Numbered from the stretch's first letter, positions 26,316 through 36,478 are shown. The stretch: 64,000 bases of DNA from Actinomycetota bacterium (GCA_005800815.1 SYEK01000028.1:17644-81643), one strand, 5' to 3'. Notes: generated by a model not told the origin, from the sequence alone. Numbers and translations are program-made.

Positions 26316-27441
26316 TTCGCTAAGTCATGATAAAAAATTCATCCCAAAAATCAAGGAGATCTCTGCTCGGCGGGTAACTCTGCGACTTCCTTCACCAGTT
26401 GTACTCGGACAATATGTGATCAGTTCTAGAGGTTTTGCAGTGGTGACCGTAGAGCTTGCAGATGGTACGAAAGGACATGCTTTCTCACTTGATCGTGGGA
26501 CACCTGTTGCCCTGAGTATCAACACTCTGATTGCACAGCCATACAAAGAAATATTTGATGGGGATCCCATAGCAACTTTTGATGCTCTCTTGAGGAGAAT
26601 GAGTGCGCCACTCTCCTCTGGTGCCTCATTGCGCGGACTCTCACTTGTTGATTTAGCTGTCCATGATGCTGTTGCCCGCCATAAAGACATCACAGTAGTA
26701 GAAAATTTTGGGAAAATTAAACAAGCCCATCCCATCTGGGCTGTCATTGGTTATCCACCCTCACGTGGACCTGAAGAGATCGCCTGGGAAGTTGAAGCGG
26801 CCGTTGCTGCCGGTGCTATCGGGGTCAAACTCCCTGTCGGTGCCAATCCCGCCAAAACTCGAGAGCGAATTGAAGCCGCTTTGGCAACCGGCCTTTGCCC
26901 AGTGGCTACAGATCTTGCCTGGTCATGTAGGAGCGCAAAAGATGCATTTGAAATCGTCCGTGGCTTAGATCTTGCTTGGGTTGAAGATCCCTTTATCCCC
27001 GGAAGTATTACAGAGTTAGTGCAGTTACGACGAATGCTTGATGTTCCCCTTGCCAGTGGCGATGATGAAACTCATCTCTATCACCCACAAGTCTTCATCG
27101 AAACTGGAGCTCTAGATATTTTACGAATAGATGCCACCTGTCAAGGAGGATTATCAAGGATGATATTGCTTAATGAATACATGGAGAAAAGTGGGCTTGC
27201 AATCTCATGGCATGTCTACGATGCAATCCATAATCAGATTGCTTCTATCATCGATTCACCCACCTTCTCTATTGAATATTCAGCGCCTGGAGCTAGCGTT
27301 GATCCATTGGCCGAGCTAATTCTTGATCAACGCTCATCTGGTATTACCCATGATGGAAAAGGTTTTAAGTTAGCAATCCCTGATCTTCCTGAAATCTCTG
27401 ATGCTTTAGATGGTCCTCCACGTTGGGTAAGTTATCAGTAA
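26308..27441 (+). CDS. Divergent enolase-superfamily enzyme
   Basis: This protein of 377 residues has the mandelate-racemase/muconate-lactonizing fold but incomplete catalytic motifs. Where KxK is expected there is GVKLPVG with only one lysine. Metal-site positions are Asp in ATDLAW, Glu in WVEDPF and an acidic run SGDDET. A His occurs in SWHVYD. The frame is open from 26269, but the GTG at 26308 lies just before the SDR stop and removes an unlikely leader. A dehydratase, racemase or lyase role is possible. The missing residue suggests a reaction other than canonical KxK chemistry. Confidence 0.75.
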   Translation: MIDSLSHDKKFIPKIKEISARRVTLRLPSPVVLGQYVISSRGFAVVTVELADGTKGHAFSLDRGTPVALSINTLIAQPYKEIFDGDPIATFDALLRRMSAPLSSGASLRGLSLVDLAVHDAVARHKDITVVENFGKIKQAHPIWAVIGYPPSRGPEEIAWEVEAAVAAGAIGVKLPVGANPAKTRERIEAALATGLCPVATDLAWSCRSAKDAFEIVRGLDLAWVEDPFIPGSITELVQLRRMLDVPLASGDDETHLYHPQVFIETGALDILRIDATCQGGLSRMILLNEYMEKSGLAISWHVYDAIHNQIASIIDSPTFSIEYSAPGASVDPLAELILDQRSSGITHDGKGFKLAIPDLPEISDALDGPPRWVSYQ

Positions 27442-27529
27442 ACTAGAGTTTTGGCTGTATCAACACATCTCATTTTCAAACTATCGCGCCATCAAATCTC
27501 ACCGACAATTCCATGGTAAATAGTTAAAT

Positions 27530-28336
27530 CTAACTCCTCGCTAACTTTGCTCGCGCTGCCTTACCTAATTCACCTGGAATCGAGGCTAAGAGCAACTTGG
27601 TGTAATCCTCCTGCGGATCATTAAATACCGACTCGGTATCACCTGATTCAACGAAGACTCCATCCTTCATTACATAGACCCGCTTAGTAAGATAACGAAT
27701 AACACCAAGATCATGAGAGACAAGAACAATAGAGAAATTATCATCTAGGAGGCCGTGAAATAATTTTAGTAACTGCGCTTGTGCGCTCTGATCAATCGCA
27801 GATGTTGGTTCATCAGCAAGAAGTAGTGAGGGCGAGGCTGAAAGGGCTCTCGCAACACTCACTCGTTGACGTTGTCCACCTGAAAGTTGTCGAGGTTTCT
27901 TTAATGCATCTATCTTACTTATTCCCATTCGTTGAAGAAGTTTTAGAGCATTTTCCTCCGACTCATCCCTGCCGACTTTTTTATGAATTCGTACCGATTC
28001 AGCGACTGCCGAAAGACCAGTTAATTGTGGATTCAGGCTGCCATAGGGATCCTGAAAGACCATTTGGACCTGATTACGATTTCCATTTTGATATGACTTA
28101 TTTCCCTTAAAGATACTCTCACCACGAAAAAGTATCTCACCCGCAGAGGGCTGTTGGAGGCCTGCCATCGCACGAGCCAAAGTTGACTTACCAGAGCCAG
28201 ATTCGCCAACGATTCCAATCGGCTCGCCTTCATGAACCTTGATTGAGCAGTTCTTCACGGCTTCGACAGCCGAGGCCCCCGTACCAAAGGTGACACTGAC
28301 ATTCTTTACATCCATCAACAGATTGCCTTTGCCCAT
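27530..28336 (-). CDS. oppF: Oligopeptide ABC importer ATPase (OppF-like)
   Basis: This is the second ATPase of the accessory-region peptide importer, 268 residues. Walker A is GESGSGKST, the signature LSGGQRQRVSVARAL, Walker B LLLADEPTSAID, and the switch His lies in VLVSHDLGVIR. The ATG at 28336 overlaps the stop of oppD as TAATG. The longer frame to 28369 lies inside oppD and is not needed. It lacks the long C-terminal Cys-rich tail seen in its partner. Confidence 0.88.
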   Translation of the reverse strand: MGKGNLLMDVKNVSVTFGTGASAVEAVKNCSIKVHEGEPIGIVGESGSGKSTLARAMAGLQQPSAGEILFRGESIFKGNKSYQNGNRNQVQMVFQDPYGSLNPQLTGLSAVAESVRIHKKVGRDESEENALKLLQRMGISKIDALKKPRQLSGGQRQRVSVARALSASPSLLLADEPTSAIDQSAQAQLLKLFHGLLDDNFSIVLVSHDLGVIRYLTKRVYVMKDGVFVESGDTESVFNDPQEDYTKLLLASIPGELGKAARAKLARS

Positions 28337-29325
28337 TAGGCTCTCACAATCTTGTCGGCATGAAGGCAAGCAGTTTGATGTTTATCTTTGTCACCAAAAA
28401 GTGGTGGTTGTTCACCAACGGAGCAATCAGTATCTTTGTAGTCACAGCGCTCTGCAAATCGACACCCCTGCATCCATTGGCCTACAGAGGGTGGATTACC
28501 CTTGATCGTGATGAGTTCACCACCAGGCTTGGCAATATCGATACGCGATGAGTTGAGAGCAATTGTGTAGGGGTGACGAGGTCTAGACAGGTCCTCTGTC
28601 GTGCCAACCTCAACAGTTGCACCCGCATGCATCACCACAATTTTGTCACAAACCTCATCAACCAGGGCTAAGTCGTGTGAGATTAATATAATCGCAGTCC
28701 CAAGATCACGACGGATTTCTTTCAATAATTCCATGATCTGTGATTGCACTGTGACATCAAGGCCTGTTGTTGGCTCATCGGCAATTAAGAGTTTAGGTTT
28801 ACTAGCCAATGCACAAGCAATCATGACGCGCTGTCTCATTCCACCAGAGAGTTGATAAGGATATTGCTTCATTACCGTATCAATTCTTCGAATTTTCACT
28901 AAATCTAACATCTCTTTTGACCTTGACTTAATTGATTCCGTACCTTCAATTTGCTCTAAAGCCTCAGCTAACTGTTTCGCGACGGTAAGGACAGGATTAG
29001 GTCCAGCAAGCGCGCTTTGCGGCACATAGCCAATCACCTTGCCGCGAAGAACCTTCCATCTTGCCTCGTTAATCTGGCTGAGATCCTCACCTTCAAAAAG
29101 AACTTGACCACCAATAATTGAGACTCCGCGTCGTTGTAAAGTACCAATAATGGCGCGACAGACCATTGTCTTGCCAGAACCAGATTCACCGACAATACCC
29201 ACCATCTGGCCATAGTCCACCTGGAAATTTGCTTGATTCACTAGGACGAGAGTTTTGCGTCCTGGCTTGACGATGCCTATTTCGAGGTTCGTTAGTTCTA
29301 AGAGTTTTTTCTCTAGTGAACTCAT
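28336..29325 (-). CDS. oppD: Oligopeptide ABC importer ATPase (OppD-like)
   Basis: This is the first ATPase of the importer, 329 residues. It has Walker [10 protein letters not shown], signature [15 protein letters not shown], Walker [13 protein letters not shown] and switch His in ILISHDLALVD. The C-terminal oligopeptide-transporter domain has the spaced cysteines typical of OppD iron-sulfur tails (GCRFAERCDYKDTDCS and a later Cys in TACLHAD). Its start overlaps the oppC stop by 4 nt. The protein functions with oppF as a heterodimer on the membrane. Confidence 0.9.
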   Translation of the reverse strand: MSSLEKKLLELTNLEIGIVKPGRKTLVLVNQANFQVDYGQMVGIVGESGSGKTMVCRAIIGTLQRRGVSIIGGQVLFEGEDLSQINEARWKVLRGKVIGYVPQSALAGPNPVLTVAKQLAEALEQIEGTESIKSRSKEMLDLVKIRRIDTVMKQYPYQLSGGMRQRVMIACALASKPKLLIADEPTTGLDVTVQSQIMELLKEIRRDLGTAIILISHDLALVDEVCDKIVVMHAGATVEVGTTEDLSRPRHPYTIALNSSRIDIAKPGGELITIKGNPPSVGQWMQGCRFAERCDYKDTDCSVGEQPPLFGDKDKHQTACLHADKIVRA

Positions 29326-30149
29326 CGTTGACTTCCTTCACGATTTCTCCGATTCAAACCCTCAGAGATAAGCGCCACTGAAATACCAGCCCAAGAGAGA
29401 GCTAATCCCGGAAATACCGATGCCCACCAGGCAAGAGTGATTATGTTTGAGGCATCCTTAATCATACCTCCCCACTCAGCTTGGGGAGGATTGACACCAA
29501 GACCTAAGAACGAGAGCGCAGCAACAGCGATGATTACAATAATAAAATCACTTAGCGCATAGGCTCGCGTCTCTGAGGAAACGTTTGGAATTATATGGCG
29601 AAATAGGATTCGTGTTGGACGGTACCCAAGAGTCCGAGCGGCTTCGACATAGCCCTGTTGATTTATAACTACAGCTCTTGTTCTTGCGATACGAGCATAG
29701 CGAGCCCAATTTACGAGAGAGAGCGCAACAATAATACTACCGAGGCCTGCACCGAGAAAGGCAACAAGTGCGATTACAAAGATTAAAAAAGGGAAGGCAT
29801 TGATTCCATCAATAAGAGAGCCAACCACCCCTTTAATTCTTCGATTTTTTGAAATACCCAGTAGGGTACCAATCACAGTTCCAACTGAGAGCGGAATCAA
29901 AACTCCGATAAATGCAGCACCTAAGTCGATAAATACTGCACTAAATACCCTGACAAAAACATCCCGACCAAGAAGATCAGTACCAAAAAAGTGTTCAAGA
30001 CTCGGTGACATCATTTGATCTGCAGTCACCTCGTTTGCACCATATTTAGAAAGTAATGGCACTAAAAGACCACCCACAAGCATTAAAGAAAGCATGCTCA
30101 AACCACAATAAATGTCAAATTTTCCCTCCTCTCTCTGCTTCTTAGTCAT
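29322..30149 (-). CDS. oppC: Oligopeptide ABC importer permease (OppC-like)
   Basis: This membrane permease of 275 residues has a typical OppC N-terminus with the motif FGTDLLGRDVFVR. The coupling loop is YVEAARTLGYRPTRILFRHIIPN and the C-terminal signature LSFLGLGVNPPQAEWGGM. It overlaps both neighbours by 4 nt (oppB upstream, oppD downstream), so the whole set is translated as a unit. Confidence 0.9.
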   Translation of the reverse strand: MTKKQREEGKFDIYCGLSMLSLMLVGGLLVPLLSKYGANEVTADQMMSPSLEHFFGTDLLGRDVFVRVFSAVFIDLGAAFIGVLIPLSVGTVIGTLLGISKNRRIKGVVGSLIDGINAFPFLIFVIALVAFLGAGLGSIIVALSLVNWARYARIARTRAVVINQQGYVEAARTLGYRPTRILFRHIIPNVSSETRAYALSDFIIVIIAVAALSFLGLGVNPPQAEWGGMIKDASNIITLAWWASVFPGLALSWAGISVALISEGLNRRNREGSQR

Positions 30150-31165
30150 GAGAGTGTCACCCTCCGATCCAAAAGATATCCAAGGAGATCACCAACAAAG
30201 CTGACAAAAACAACAATAAGCCCAAACACCAATATAATTCCTTGAACTACCGCATAGTCTCGAGTGCTCACTGCCTGAATTAATTCTCGTCCGATGCCAG
30301 GAAGTGAAAAGATTGTCTCCATCACCACTGTGCCACCAATCATGACGCCAACCATATAACTCATTAGAACGACTGTAGGTGCAAGAGATGGGCGAAGTAA
30401 ATACGACCAATAGAACTTAATCTTGCTGACCCCACGAATGACACCAGTCTCTACAAACTCTTCATCCAAGGTATCCATCAATGAACTGTGAAGAACACGT
30501 GTAAGAATCGGGACAAGGGAAAAACAATTTACCAGCGCTGGTAGCCAAAGATACTTGAGATTTTTTGGGAATTCGCCCTCATAACCTGCCGCCGGAACCC
30601 AATTTAGAACAGTTCCAAAGTAAAGAAGGCCGAGTAATGCAAGAAAGAAACCTGGAATGGCCAGAGAAATAGAGGTGGACACACCGAATACGCGTTTGCT
30701 GGATGAGCGAGAGCTAAGCGCTACAGAGAGAGCTATTGGAATGGAAATAAAAATTGCCGCACCCATCGAGAGAATAATTATCATTGCTGTTACAGGCAGG
30801 TGAGTCGAAATAACCTCATTGACCTGACGTTGCGAGAAGAATGAGACGCCTATGTTGCCACTGAGTGCGCCAGTAAAATAATCATAAAATTGAACAAGGA
30901 AAGGTTTGTCCAGACCAAACTTTTCTCTGAGAACTTTGACTGCTTCTTCAGTTGCATCTGTACCAAGGGCTAATCTGATTGGATCGCCGGGACTAATTCG
31001 AAGAAGTGAAAAAGCGATGAACATGACCCAAAAGGAGACAATACAGGATCTGAGGATCCTGCCTTGGAAGGTCCGACGCAGCTCTCCCCGATTTTTATTA
31101 GGAGCCTGTTGCTCGGAGGAGATCTCTTCCCCTAATGATTCATCCGATAGGTTGCGTGAGATCAA
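30146..31165 (-). CDS. oppB: Oligopeptide ABC importer permease (OppB-like)
   Basis: This membrane permease has 339 residues. The conserved RISPGDPIRLALG near the first helix, the coupling region LMDTLDEEFVETGVIRGV and the C-terminal GDLLGYLLDRRVTLS identify it as OppB. Six hydrophobic segments can be seen. A cytoplasmic N-terminal extension of about 35 residues precedes the first helix. The gene lies 154 nt after the binding-protein gene, with a strong hairpin in the gap. Confidence 0.9.
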   Translation of the reverse strand: MISRNLSDESLGEEISSEQQAPNKNRGELRRTFQGRILRSCIVSFWVMFIAFSLLRISPGDPIRLALGTDATEEAVKVLREKFGLDKPFLVQFYDYFTGALSGNIGVSFFSQRQVNEVISTHLPVTAMIIILSMGAAIFISIPIALSVALSSRSSSKRVFGVSTSISLAIPGFFLALLGLLYFGTVLNWVPAAGYEGEFPKNLKYLWLPALVNCFSLVPILTRVLHSSLMDTLDEEFVETGVIRGVSKIKFYWSYLLRPSLAPTVVLMSYMVGVMIGGTVVMETIFSLPGIGRELIQAVSTRDYAVVQGIILVFGLIVVFVSFVGDLLGYLLDRRVTLS

Positions 31166-31266
31166 AGTTCACGGCTCCTTAATCTATTTTAGATATACTT
31201 CTTCCTTTGATCAATTGAATACCTTAATTTAAAAGGTTTAGGTAAAAGTGAAGACCTATTGATTCA

Positions 31267-31290
31267 GGAGGGGCCATTGCTGGCCCCTCC
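31267..31290 (-). terminator. GC-rich hairpin between the binding-protein gene and oppB
   Basis: GGAGGGGCC (31267-31275) and GGCCCCTCC (31282-31290) form a perfect 9-bp stem with a 6-nt loop. It sits just after the binding-protein stop and before oppB. No long U-run follows, so partial termination or 3'-end protection of the binding-protein message is likelier than full termination. The other two peptide-importer operons have hairpins at the same place. Confidence 0.55.
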
Positions 31291-31319
31291 CTCCTCTTGT
31301 TACTTTCCCTCGTTTTTAC

Positions 31320-32915
31320 CTATTTCTTGGTGACCCTCTTTGCACCGAGAGCTGGTTTTTGCTTGACGTAGTACAAGTCAGTTGCCGTTGAGTTCTCAAA
31401 AAGACCTTTTGGCAGCCGTGATGAGCCGTATCCTGAGCGCTGACCGACTGGAATATGTGCTGACTCATCCCAAATCAACTGCTCAATTTTCTTGAGAACA
31501 ACCTGTTGATTGACCTTCCCTTGAGCGGCATCAAATGCGGTAACAAGGTCGTCATCAGCTTTCGAGCCTGACCAAACGGTCCAAGCACCGACCTTGCCCA
31601 TATATGTAGCCAAGCCACCGGAGAGCCATGTTGAACCGTAACCAGAGAGCTGAACGTCAAAAGTTCCAGCAACCTGGGCTGCAAGCCCAACTGCATCTGG
31701 CTCAGCGGCAACGGTAGCGTTGACGCCAATCTTTGACCATTGTGAGGCTATAACCGCCGCAGCATCAGCCCAACCAGGTCGGTTGAATACGCTAAGCCGG
31801 ATGTTAAAGCCAGTCGGCCACTTGGTTGTAGCAAGAAGTTCTTTTGCCTTGGCCAAATCTTGTGTCGTACCACCAGGTTTAACACAGAGATAAACCGAAC
31901 TTGTTGGGTAAGTCAAAGCACATGATGGGACTACCTCACCATTAAATGCAAGATCGCTGAATTGTTGGCGATCAAGAGCATATGAAAGCGCTTGACGAAC
32001 CTTGCTATCGGCCCATGGCTTATCTGCAGTATTTCGCAGGTTAAAGTCAAGAGTAAAGTTTCCCTGAAGCTGGAATGGCTGTCCACGGAAGAGCTTCTTA
32101 TCTTTGAGTGTATTTCGAGCAATTGATGCAGGAAGGTCAAAGGCATAATCGACAGTTCCCTGCTTGACCGCCAGAACGCGAGTTACAGGATCTGGTACGG
32201 CAAGAAAGCGCACTTCCTTTACAGAGATTTGAGCCCAGTAATTTGGATTGGCCTCTATCACAAACTCGTCAGAGCCTACCACCCACTTCTTAATTTTAAA
32301 TGGGCCAGCACTGAGGGGATTTGTCCAATAACTTGGGTTTCCCGCAGCCTTACTCCGTGGATTTATGGTGTAATAAATCCCAGCCAATGCACGTGGGAAG
32401 TCACTGAACGGCTTTGACAAAGTGATCACTATGGTTTGAGCATCTTTTGCTACAACCTTTGTTACGGCCTGAAATCCTGGAGGAGCCGGAGTGAGGTTGT
32501 ACTCCCAGCTAAACACGGCATCATCTGCAGTTACCGGTGTGACTCCATCAGAGTATTTAAGATTTGGCAATAAAGTTAAGGTGTAAGTCAATCCATCAGC
32601 AGAGACTGTGTATTTATCGACGAGATCTGGCTGAGCTACACCCTTTGCATCGTAACGAAAGAGCATGCCCTGAACTAGAAGTCTAGTAACATAATTTTGA
32701 TTTGTGGTTCTGCCCGGATTTGCAGGATCAAGGGTCAATACCTTGTTGACGAGGGCGACCGTAATCAAATCACAATCTGCCTTACTGGTAGTTGTCGTTA
32801 CCTTGCAGTTAGCCCCATCAGCTGCTTGCGCCGGCGCAACTCCCACAAGAACTCCAACCGCCATTGATAAAGTGGTGAACAACCCGATCAAAGCATTTTT
32901 TGCATTTGATTTCAT
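31320..32915 (-). CDS. oppA: Oligopeptide-type ABC importer substrate-binding protein (family 5)
   Basis: This exported binding protein has 531 residues. The signal peptide runs MKSNAKNAL, hydrophobic core, then APAQA before ADGANC, with no lipobox. Family-5 signatures are LKYSDGVTPVTADDAVFSWEY and the C-terminal half with RQALSYALDRQQF. It is the first gene of a complete importer (31320 down to 27530) within the accessory region. It is a candidate route of entry for whatever the surrounding hydrolases degrade. Substrate identity is not visible. Confidence 0.88.
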   Translation of the reverse strand: MKSNAKNALIGLFTTLSMAVGVLVGVAPAQAADGANCKVTTTTSKADCDLITVALVNKVLTLDPANPGRTTNQNYVTRLLVQGMLFRYDAKGVAQPDLVDKYTVSADGLTYTLTLLPNLKYSDGVTPVTADDAVFSWEYNLTPAPPGFQAVTKVVAKDAQTIVITLSKPFSDFPRALAGIYYTINPRSKAAGNPSYWTNPLSAGPFKIKKWVVGSDEFVIEANPNYWAQISVKEVRFLAVPDPVTRVLAVKQGTVDYAFDLPASIARNTLKDKKLFRGQPFQLQGNFTLDFNLRNTADKPWADSKVRQALSYALDRQQFSDLAFNGEVVPSCALTYPTSSVYLCVKPGGTTQDLAKAKELLATTKWPTGFNIRLSVFNRPGWADAAAVIASQWSKIGVNATVAAEPDAVGLAAQVAGTFDVQLSGYGSTWLSGGLATYMGKVGAWTVWSGSKADDDLVTAFDAAQGKVNQQVVLKKIEQLIWDESAHIPVGQRSGYGSSRLPKGLFENSTATDLYYVKQKPALGAKRVTKK

Positions 32916-33106
32916 TTTAGACCTTTCTCCAAAATAGTGCGACAGTTACTGATTATGGCAACCTTTCCCGAAGGTATTAACTCCATCCCGATTATCTGCT
33001 GTGGGATGAATTTTACAAAGGCATTCCAAAACTGTATCTGGGGAATGTGTCGTGGTCAAGGATGCTCAGATGCCAGATTCTCGTCTTTGGAGGCCCACCC
33101 AAGAAA

Positions 33107-33135
33107 CTGGAAATGCCTGGAAATTGCGAAATTCC
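33107..33135. promoter_or_regulatory. Half-site array upstream of the opp operon
   Basis: CTGGAAAT (33107), CCTGGAAAT (33115) and the near-palindrome GGAAATTGCGAAATTCC (33119-33135) cluster about 200 nt upstream of the binding-protein start. The half-sites resemble CTGGAAATTTTCCAG before the LacI-family gene at 23911. The gap 32916-33212 contains no gene that I can support. Confidence 0.35.
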
Positions 33136-33212
33136 AATAGCTAAAAGACACTCGTACTGGCCCTATTTTCCATGCTGATCTCGGGGCATAGCTCTAAAGT
33201 TCCTCAACACCT

Positions 33213-35204
33213 CTAGAAAAGGTGACGGGGCTTTCGACTTTGATAGGTGCGGCGAAAAAACTCCGCGCCATCAAGCACTACGCTCACCTCGGTTTGGTGC
33301 CAAATTTCGAAAGGGTCGCTAGCCGTGGTGCAATCTGCCTCAATTGAAATCCTGTGTGGTCCATTAGTCTCCTCATAAACAGACTGCGCGGATATCTCTG
33401 CAAATCCTGGTTGATCAATGTTGATACGAAGTGATCCTTCGTTTCCAAAGACGGTCTGACTCTCAAAGCGATAACCAACCTCATTATTCACGAGATCTTC
33501 AATGAGTTGATATGACACTGGTGGTGATACTGGAGCCTGATCATCAATAAGTAATTCGATAGAAGCCAAATCTGACCCAGTCTCGCTACCTAAAGAATTT
33601 GGCGAAAAGTAAGGAACAGTCAGTGATGGGCAAAACTCCGCTGTGTTATGTAGGGTGAGTAAGAAAGGATGTGCTGCTGGCCATGACATCTGAAAATCAG
33701 CAGCGGCTAACTTCAAACCGATTCGATGTCCTGGATCGAGTTGATAAGCCAAGGCATGAAGCTCAAGGTTTACTTCATAAATTTGATTCGCCTTTAATAC
33801 AGTTGGATTTTTTTCTGGATAGTCGGCATATGAGATATTTATAAATCCACGTGAGATTAGCAATTCACTTCCATTAGGTGCTTGATCGATCAGAGTTGCA
33901 GAAATCTGACCAATATCGCTTTCACTTGAAAGAAAAAGCTGGGCTTTTGGATTTCCGATTATTAAGGTTTTTTTTTCATTTACACCCGCAAAGAAAGTAA
34001 TTGATCGTTGAGATTCTAATCTTTGATCACCTGGTTTTAAAACGTTGTAACGAAAGGGACCTCCTCCAGTTTTACCGGAATATTGACCAGCTTTAGGTGA
34101 GTAAGGAATCTCTATTTGTGTATCACTTCCTAATGGACTATTTATTAACCTTAAAGTAGTGCAATCAAAGAAAAATTTAATCTCTTTCGTCTTCCTAATT
34201 GGCCATTGGTCTGCAGTTATAAAGTAACCCGGCGAATGGTCAATAAAATTACCTGGCGGACGATATTTCTCGACATAAATCGTAAGAGGTGGAGTTTTTT
34301 CAATTCCGGTATCAATTCCTTTAAGCCATTTGTCCCACCATAGAAGAGCCTCTTTTTGCCAATTGATTCGTGGCCCTGGAAGGGCATTGTTTGGCCATTG
34401 ATGTCCCCATGGTCCGATCAAAGCACGTTTAACTCCTTGCAATTGAGAAAATATTCTGAGCATCGGGTTGGAATACCAATCTGACCAACCTTCGACTACA
34501 AAGACAGGGCAGGAAATTTTACTAAGATTCGACCTTGCAGCACGATCTCTCCAGAACTTGGAATCTTCAATCTCGTTAAGAAAGGAGATCCCCCAAGGTG
34601 TATTGCCTTCTAGCCGCTCACACCAGATTCCTATCCACTTATCACCCCAAAGTAGATAACTAGGTGGCGCAAAATTGCGAGCACTCATAAATGGTGAGTA
34701 AGACTCATAGATATAATTGCGTGGGACACCACCACGGTTGGTCCACTCGGCAAAAGGGTCATCACTACCTGAACGAGCGATAATTGCTTTCAAAGCTGGT
34801 GGTGCCTCGGCTGCCATCTGAATCGATATAACTGCCCCATAAGAAAGACCCCACATCCCCACATTTCCATCGGACCAGCTCTGCGATGCCGCCCAGTTAA
34901 TCATAAAGAGTCCATCCCTGCGTTCACCATCGCTATAAATAGAATCACATAAACCACTAGAGTCACCAGTGCCACGAACATCGAAAATCAGCGTGACATA
35001 CCCATATGTGGCAAAATCAAGTAGGTCTACTCCCCCAAGTCCAGTGCTTACTCGATATGGCGTGTATGTCATCAAGACTGGAAGCTTTTGATTTGTTACT
35101 GGCCTCCTAATTAGTACTGCCAGTGATACATCATCATCGGTAGTGACAAATAATCTCTCCTCTATAATTTCCTTGAAGTTTTCAACTCTATTTTCCATTG
35201 ACAT
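33213..35204 (-). CDS. CocE/NonD-type serine hydrolase (X-Pro dipeptidyl-peptidase S15 family)
   Basis: This is a large alpha/beta-hydrolase of 663 residues. The N-terminal catalytic domain has the oxyanion region FDVRGTGDSSG and the nucleophile elbow WGLSYGAVI with Ser. The C-terminal jelly-roll domain of S15/CocE proteins follows from about residue 400, with LDPGHRIGLKLAAADF. There is no signal peptide, so the enzyme acts in the cytoplasm. Relatives hydrolyse acyl esters, cephalosporin-type esters or X-Pro dipeptides. A TTGACA-n17-TATTTT promoter lies upstream. It is single and divergent from the MFS gene. Confidence 0.86.
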   Translation of the reverse strand: MSMENRVENFKEIIEERLFVTTDDDVSLAVLIRRPVTNQKLPVLMTYTPYRVSTGLGGVDLLDFATYGYVTLIFDVRGTGDSSGLCDSIYSDGERRDGLFMINWAASQSWSDGNVGMWGLSYGAVISIQMAAEAPPALKAIIARSGSDDPFAEWTNRGGVPRNYIYESYSPFMSARNFAPPSYLLWGDKWIGIWCERLEGNTPWGISFLNEIEDSKFWRDRAARSNLSKISCPVFVVEGWSDWYSNPMLRIFSQLQGVKRALIGPWGHQWPNNALPGPRINWQKEALLWWDKWLKGIDTGIEKTPPLTIYVEKYRPPGNFIDHSPGYFITADQWPIRKTKEIKFFFDCTTLRLINSPLGSDTQIEIPYSPKAGQYSGKTGGGPFRYNVLKPGDQRLESQRSITFFAGVNEKKTLIIGNPKAQLFLSSESDIGQISATLIDQAPNGSELLISRGFINISYADYPEKNPTVLKANQIYEVNLELHALAYQLDPGHRIGLKLAAADFQMSWPAAHPFLLTLHNTAEFCPSLTVPYFSPNSLGSETGSDLASIELLIDDQAPVSPPVSYQLIEDLVNNEVGYRFESQTVFGNEGSLRINIDQPGFAEISAQSVYEETNGPHRISIEADCTTASDPFEIWHQTEVSVVLDGAEFFRRTYQSRKPRHLF

Positions 35205-35236
35205 ACGATACTTTTCCTTAATAAGATGGTCCTGTT

Positions 35237-35265
35237 AAAATATCTATGTAAATTCTATTTGTCAA
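35237..35265 (-). promoter_or_regulatory. Sigma-70-type promoter of the CocE-like gene
   Basis: On the minus strand TTGACA (complement of 35260-35265), a 17-nt spacer and TATTTT (complement of 35237-35242) precede the hydrolase ATG by about 32 nt. An AAGGAAAA ribosome site lies in between. This is a near-consensus promoter, stronger-looking than most in the window. Confidence 0.6.
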
Positions 35266-35278
35266 TTTGGGAATCCTA

Positions 35279-36478
35279 ATGGCTTTTACTGCTTTTAAGC
35301 ATAAGAATTATCGCTATTTTTTTATTGGCATAATTTTTTCTAATATTGGTACTTGGACAAATCGAATTGCACAGGATTGGTTGACACTTGATCTCACTGG
35401 AAGTGCAAAAAGTCTCGGACTAATCGTTGCAGCCCAGTTTTTTCCAGGAATTATATTTGCCGCCTACGCTGGTGTCATTGCTGATCGTTATAATCAAAAG
35501 CCAATCTTGCTCTGGTGTAATTTTGCTGGAATTTTGATTGCAACAACAACTGGAATTCTTATTTTTAACAATTTTTTAACATTTGAAATCCTTTTTTTTT
35601 CCTCACTTTTACTTGGAATTGTCTCAGCAATTGATGGCCCAGTTCGCCAAAGTTATTACGTCATCTTGGTCGGTGACCAAGATTTGCCTAATGCACTTGG
35701 ATGGAATCAAGTCAACTTAAACTGCGGTAGGTTGATCGGCCCTCTTTTAGCAGGACTTCTCATTGAGTTTTTCGGATTGAGTCCAGCTTTTTTTCTTAAC
35801 GCTTTTACATTTTTTCTGTTACTAGTGGGACTTATAGCAATACGTGTCGAAAACTATTTCATGCTTGGGTCACTAGACCAAAGAAATAGGAAAGTAACGT
35901 TTTTTGATTCAATTCGATTTCTTAAAAGTAATCCCAAGGCCTTAATTCCTATCGGACTTGTCTCTATTTCTGCGATGGTTGGCCAGGATATGCAGATAAC
36001 CTCTGCGCTGATGGCATGGAAGGTCTTTGAGGTAAATGCTACTTTATTTGGTCTCTTGGGTTCAATCTTTGCATCAGGAGCAGTTCTAGGTTCACTGTTA
36101 ATCACGCGTTCTAAGGTAGTTTTTGATCTTAAGTTTCTTTCCCGCCAAAGTTTTTATTTGACAGGTGTTTGGTTCCTTATCGCTATTGCACCAAATTATA
36201 TGACTTACGCCATGACACTTTTCATTGCCGGATACATCGTAGTATGGATTAATTTCTCGACAAATATTGCAATTCGACTCTATGTGGACCCAAAATATTA
36301 CGGTCGGGTTTGGGGAATTTACATTGCGTTCTACCTTAGCGCTCTTGCAATAAGTGGGCCGATGTTAGGTTGGATAAGCGAAACATTCTCAACTAGAGGT
36401 GCAATTCTCTTTGGTGCTATTGCGATGCTATTTAGTTCCCTTACTGTTCGAAATCGAATAAAAACCGTAGTCACATAA
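35279..36478 (+). CDS. MFS transporter (EntS-like exporter type)
   Basis: This is a twelve-helix major-facilitator protein of 399 residues. It starts MAFTAFKHKNYRYFFIGIIF and has the loop motif AGVIADRYNQKP between helices 2 and 3, as in the EntS/MFS-3 group of exporters. A TTG at 35267 would add four residues, but the ATG gives the usual N-terminus. The gene is notably AT-rich with long T runs, unlike backbone genes, which suggests acquisition. It might export a product or toxic intermediate of the local hydrolases. Confidence 0.82.
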   Translation: MAFTAFKHKNYRYFFIGIIFSNIGTWTNRIAQDWLTLDLTGSAKSLGLIVAAQFFPGIIFAAYAGVIADRYNQKPILLWCNFAGILIATTTGILIFNNFLTFEILFFSSLLLGIVSAIDGPVRQSYYVILVGDQDLPNALGWNQVNLNCGRLIGPLLAGLLIEFFGLSPAFFLNAFTFFLLLVGLIAIRVENYFMLGSLDQRNRKVTFFDSIRFLKSNPKALIPIGLVSISAMVGQDMQITSALMAWKVFEVNATLFGLLGSIFASGAVLGSLLITRSKVVFDLKFLSRQSFYLTGVWFLIAIAPNYMTYAMTLFIAGYIVVWINFSTNIAIRLYVDPKYYGRVWGIYIAFYLSALAISGPMLGWISETFSTRGAILFGAIAMLFSSLTVRNRIKTVVT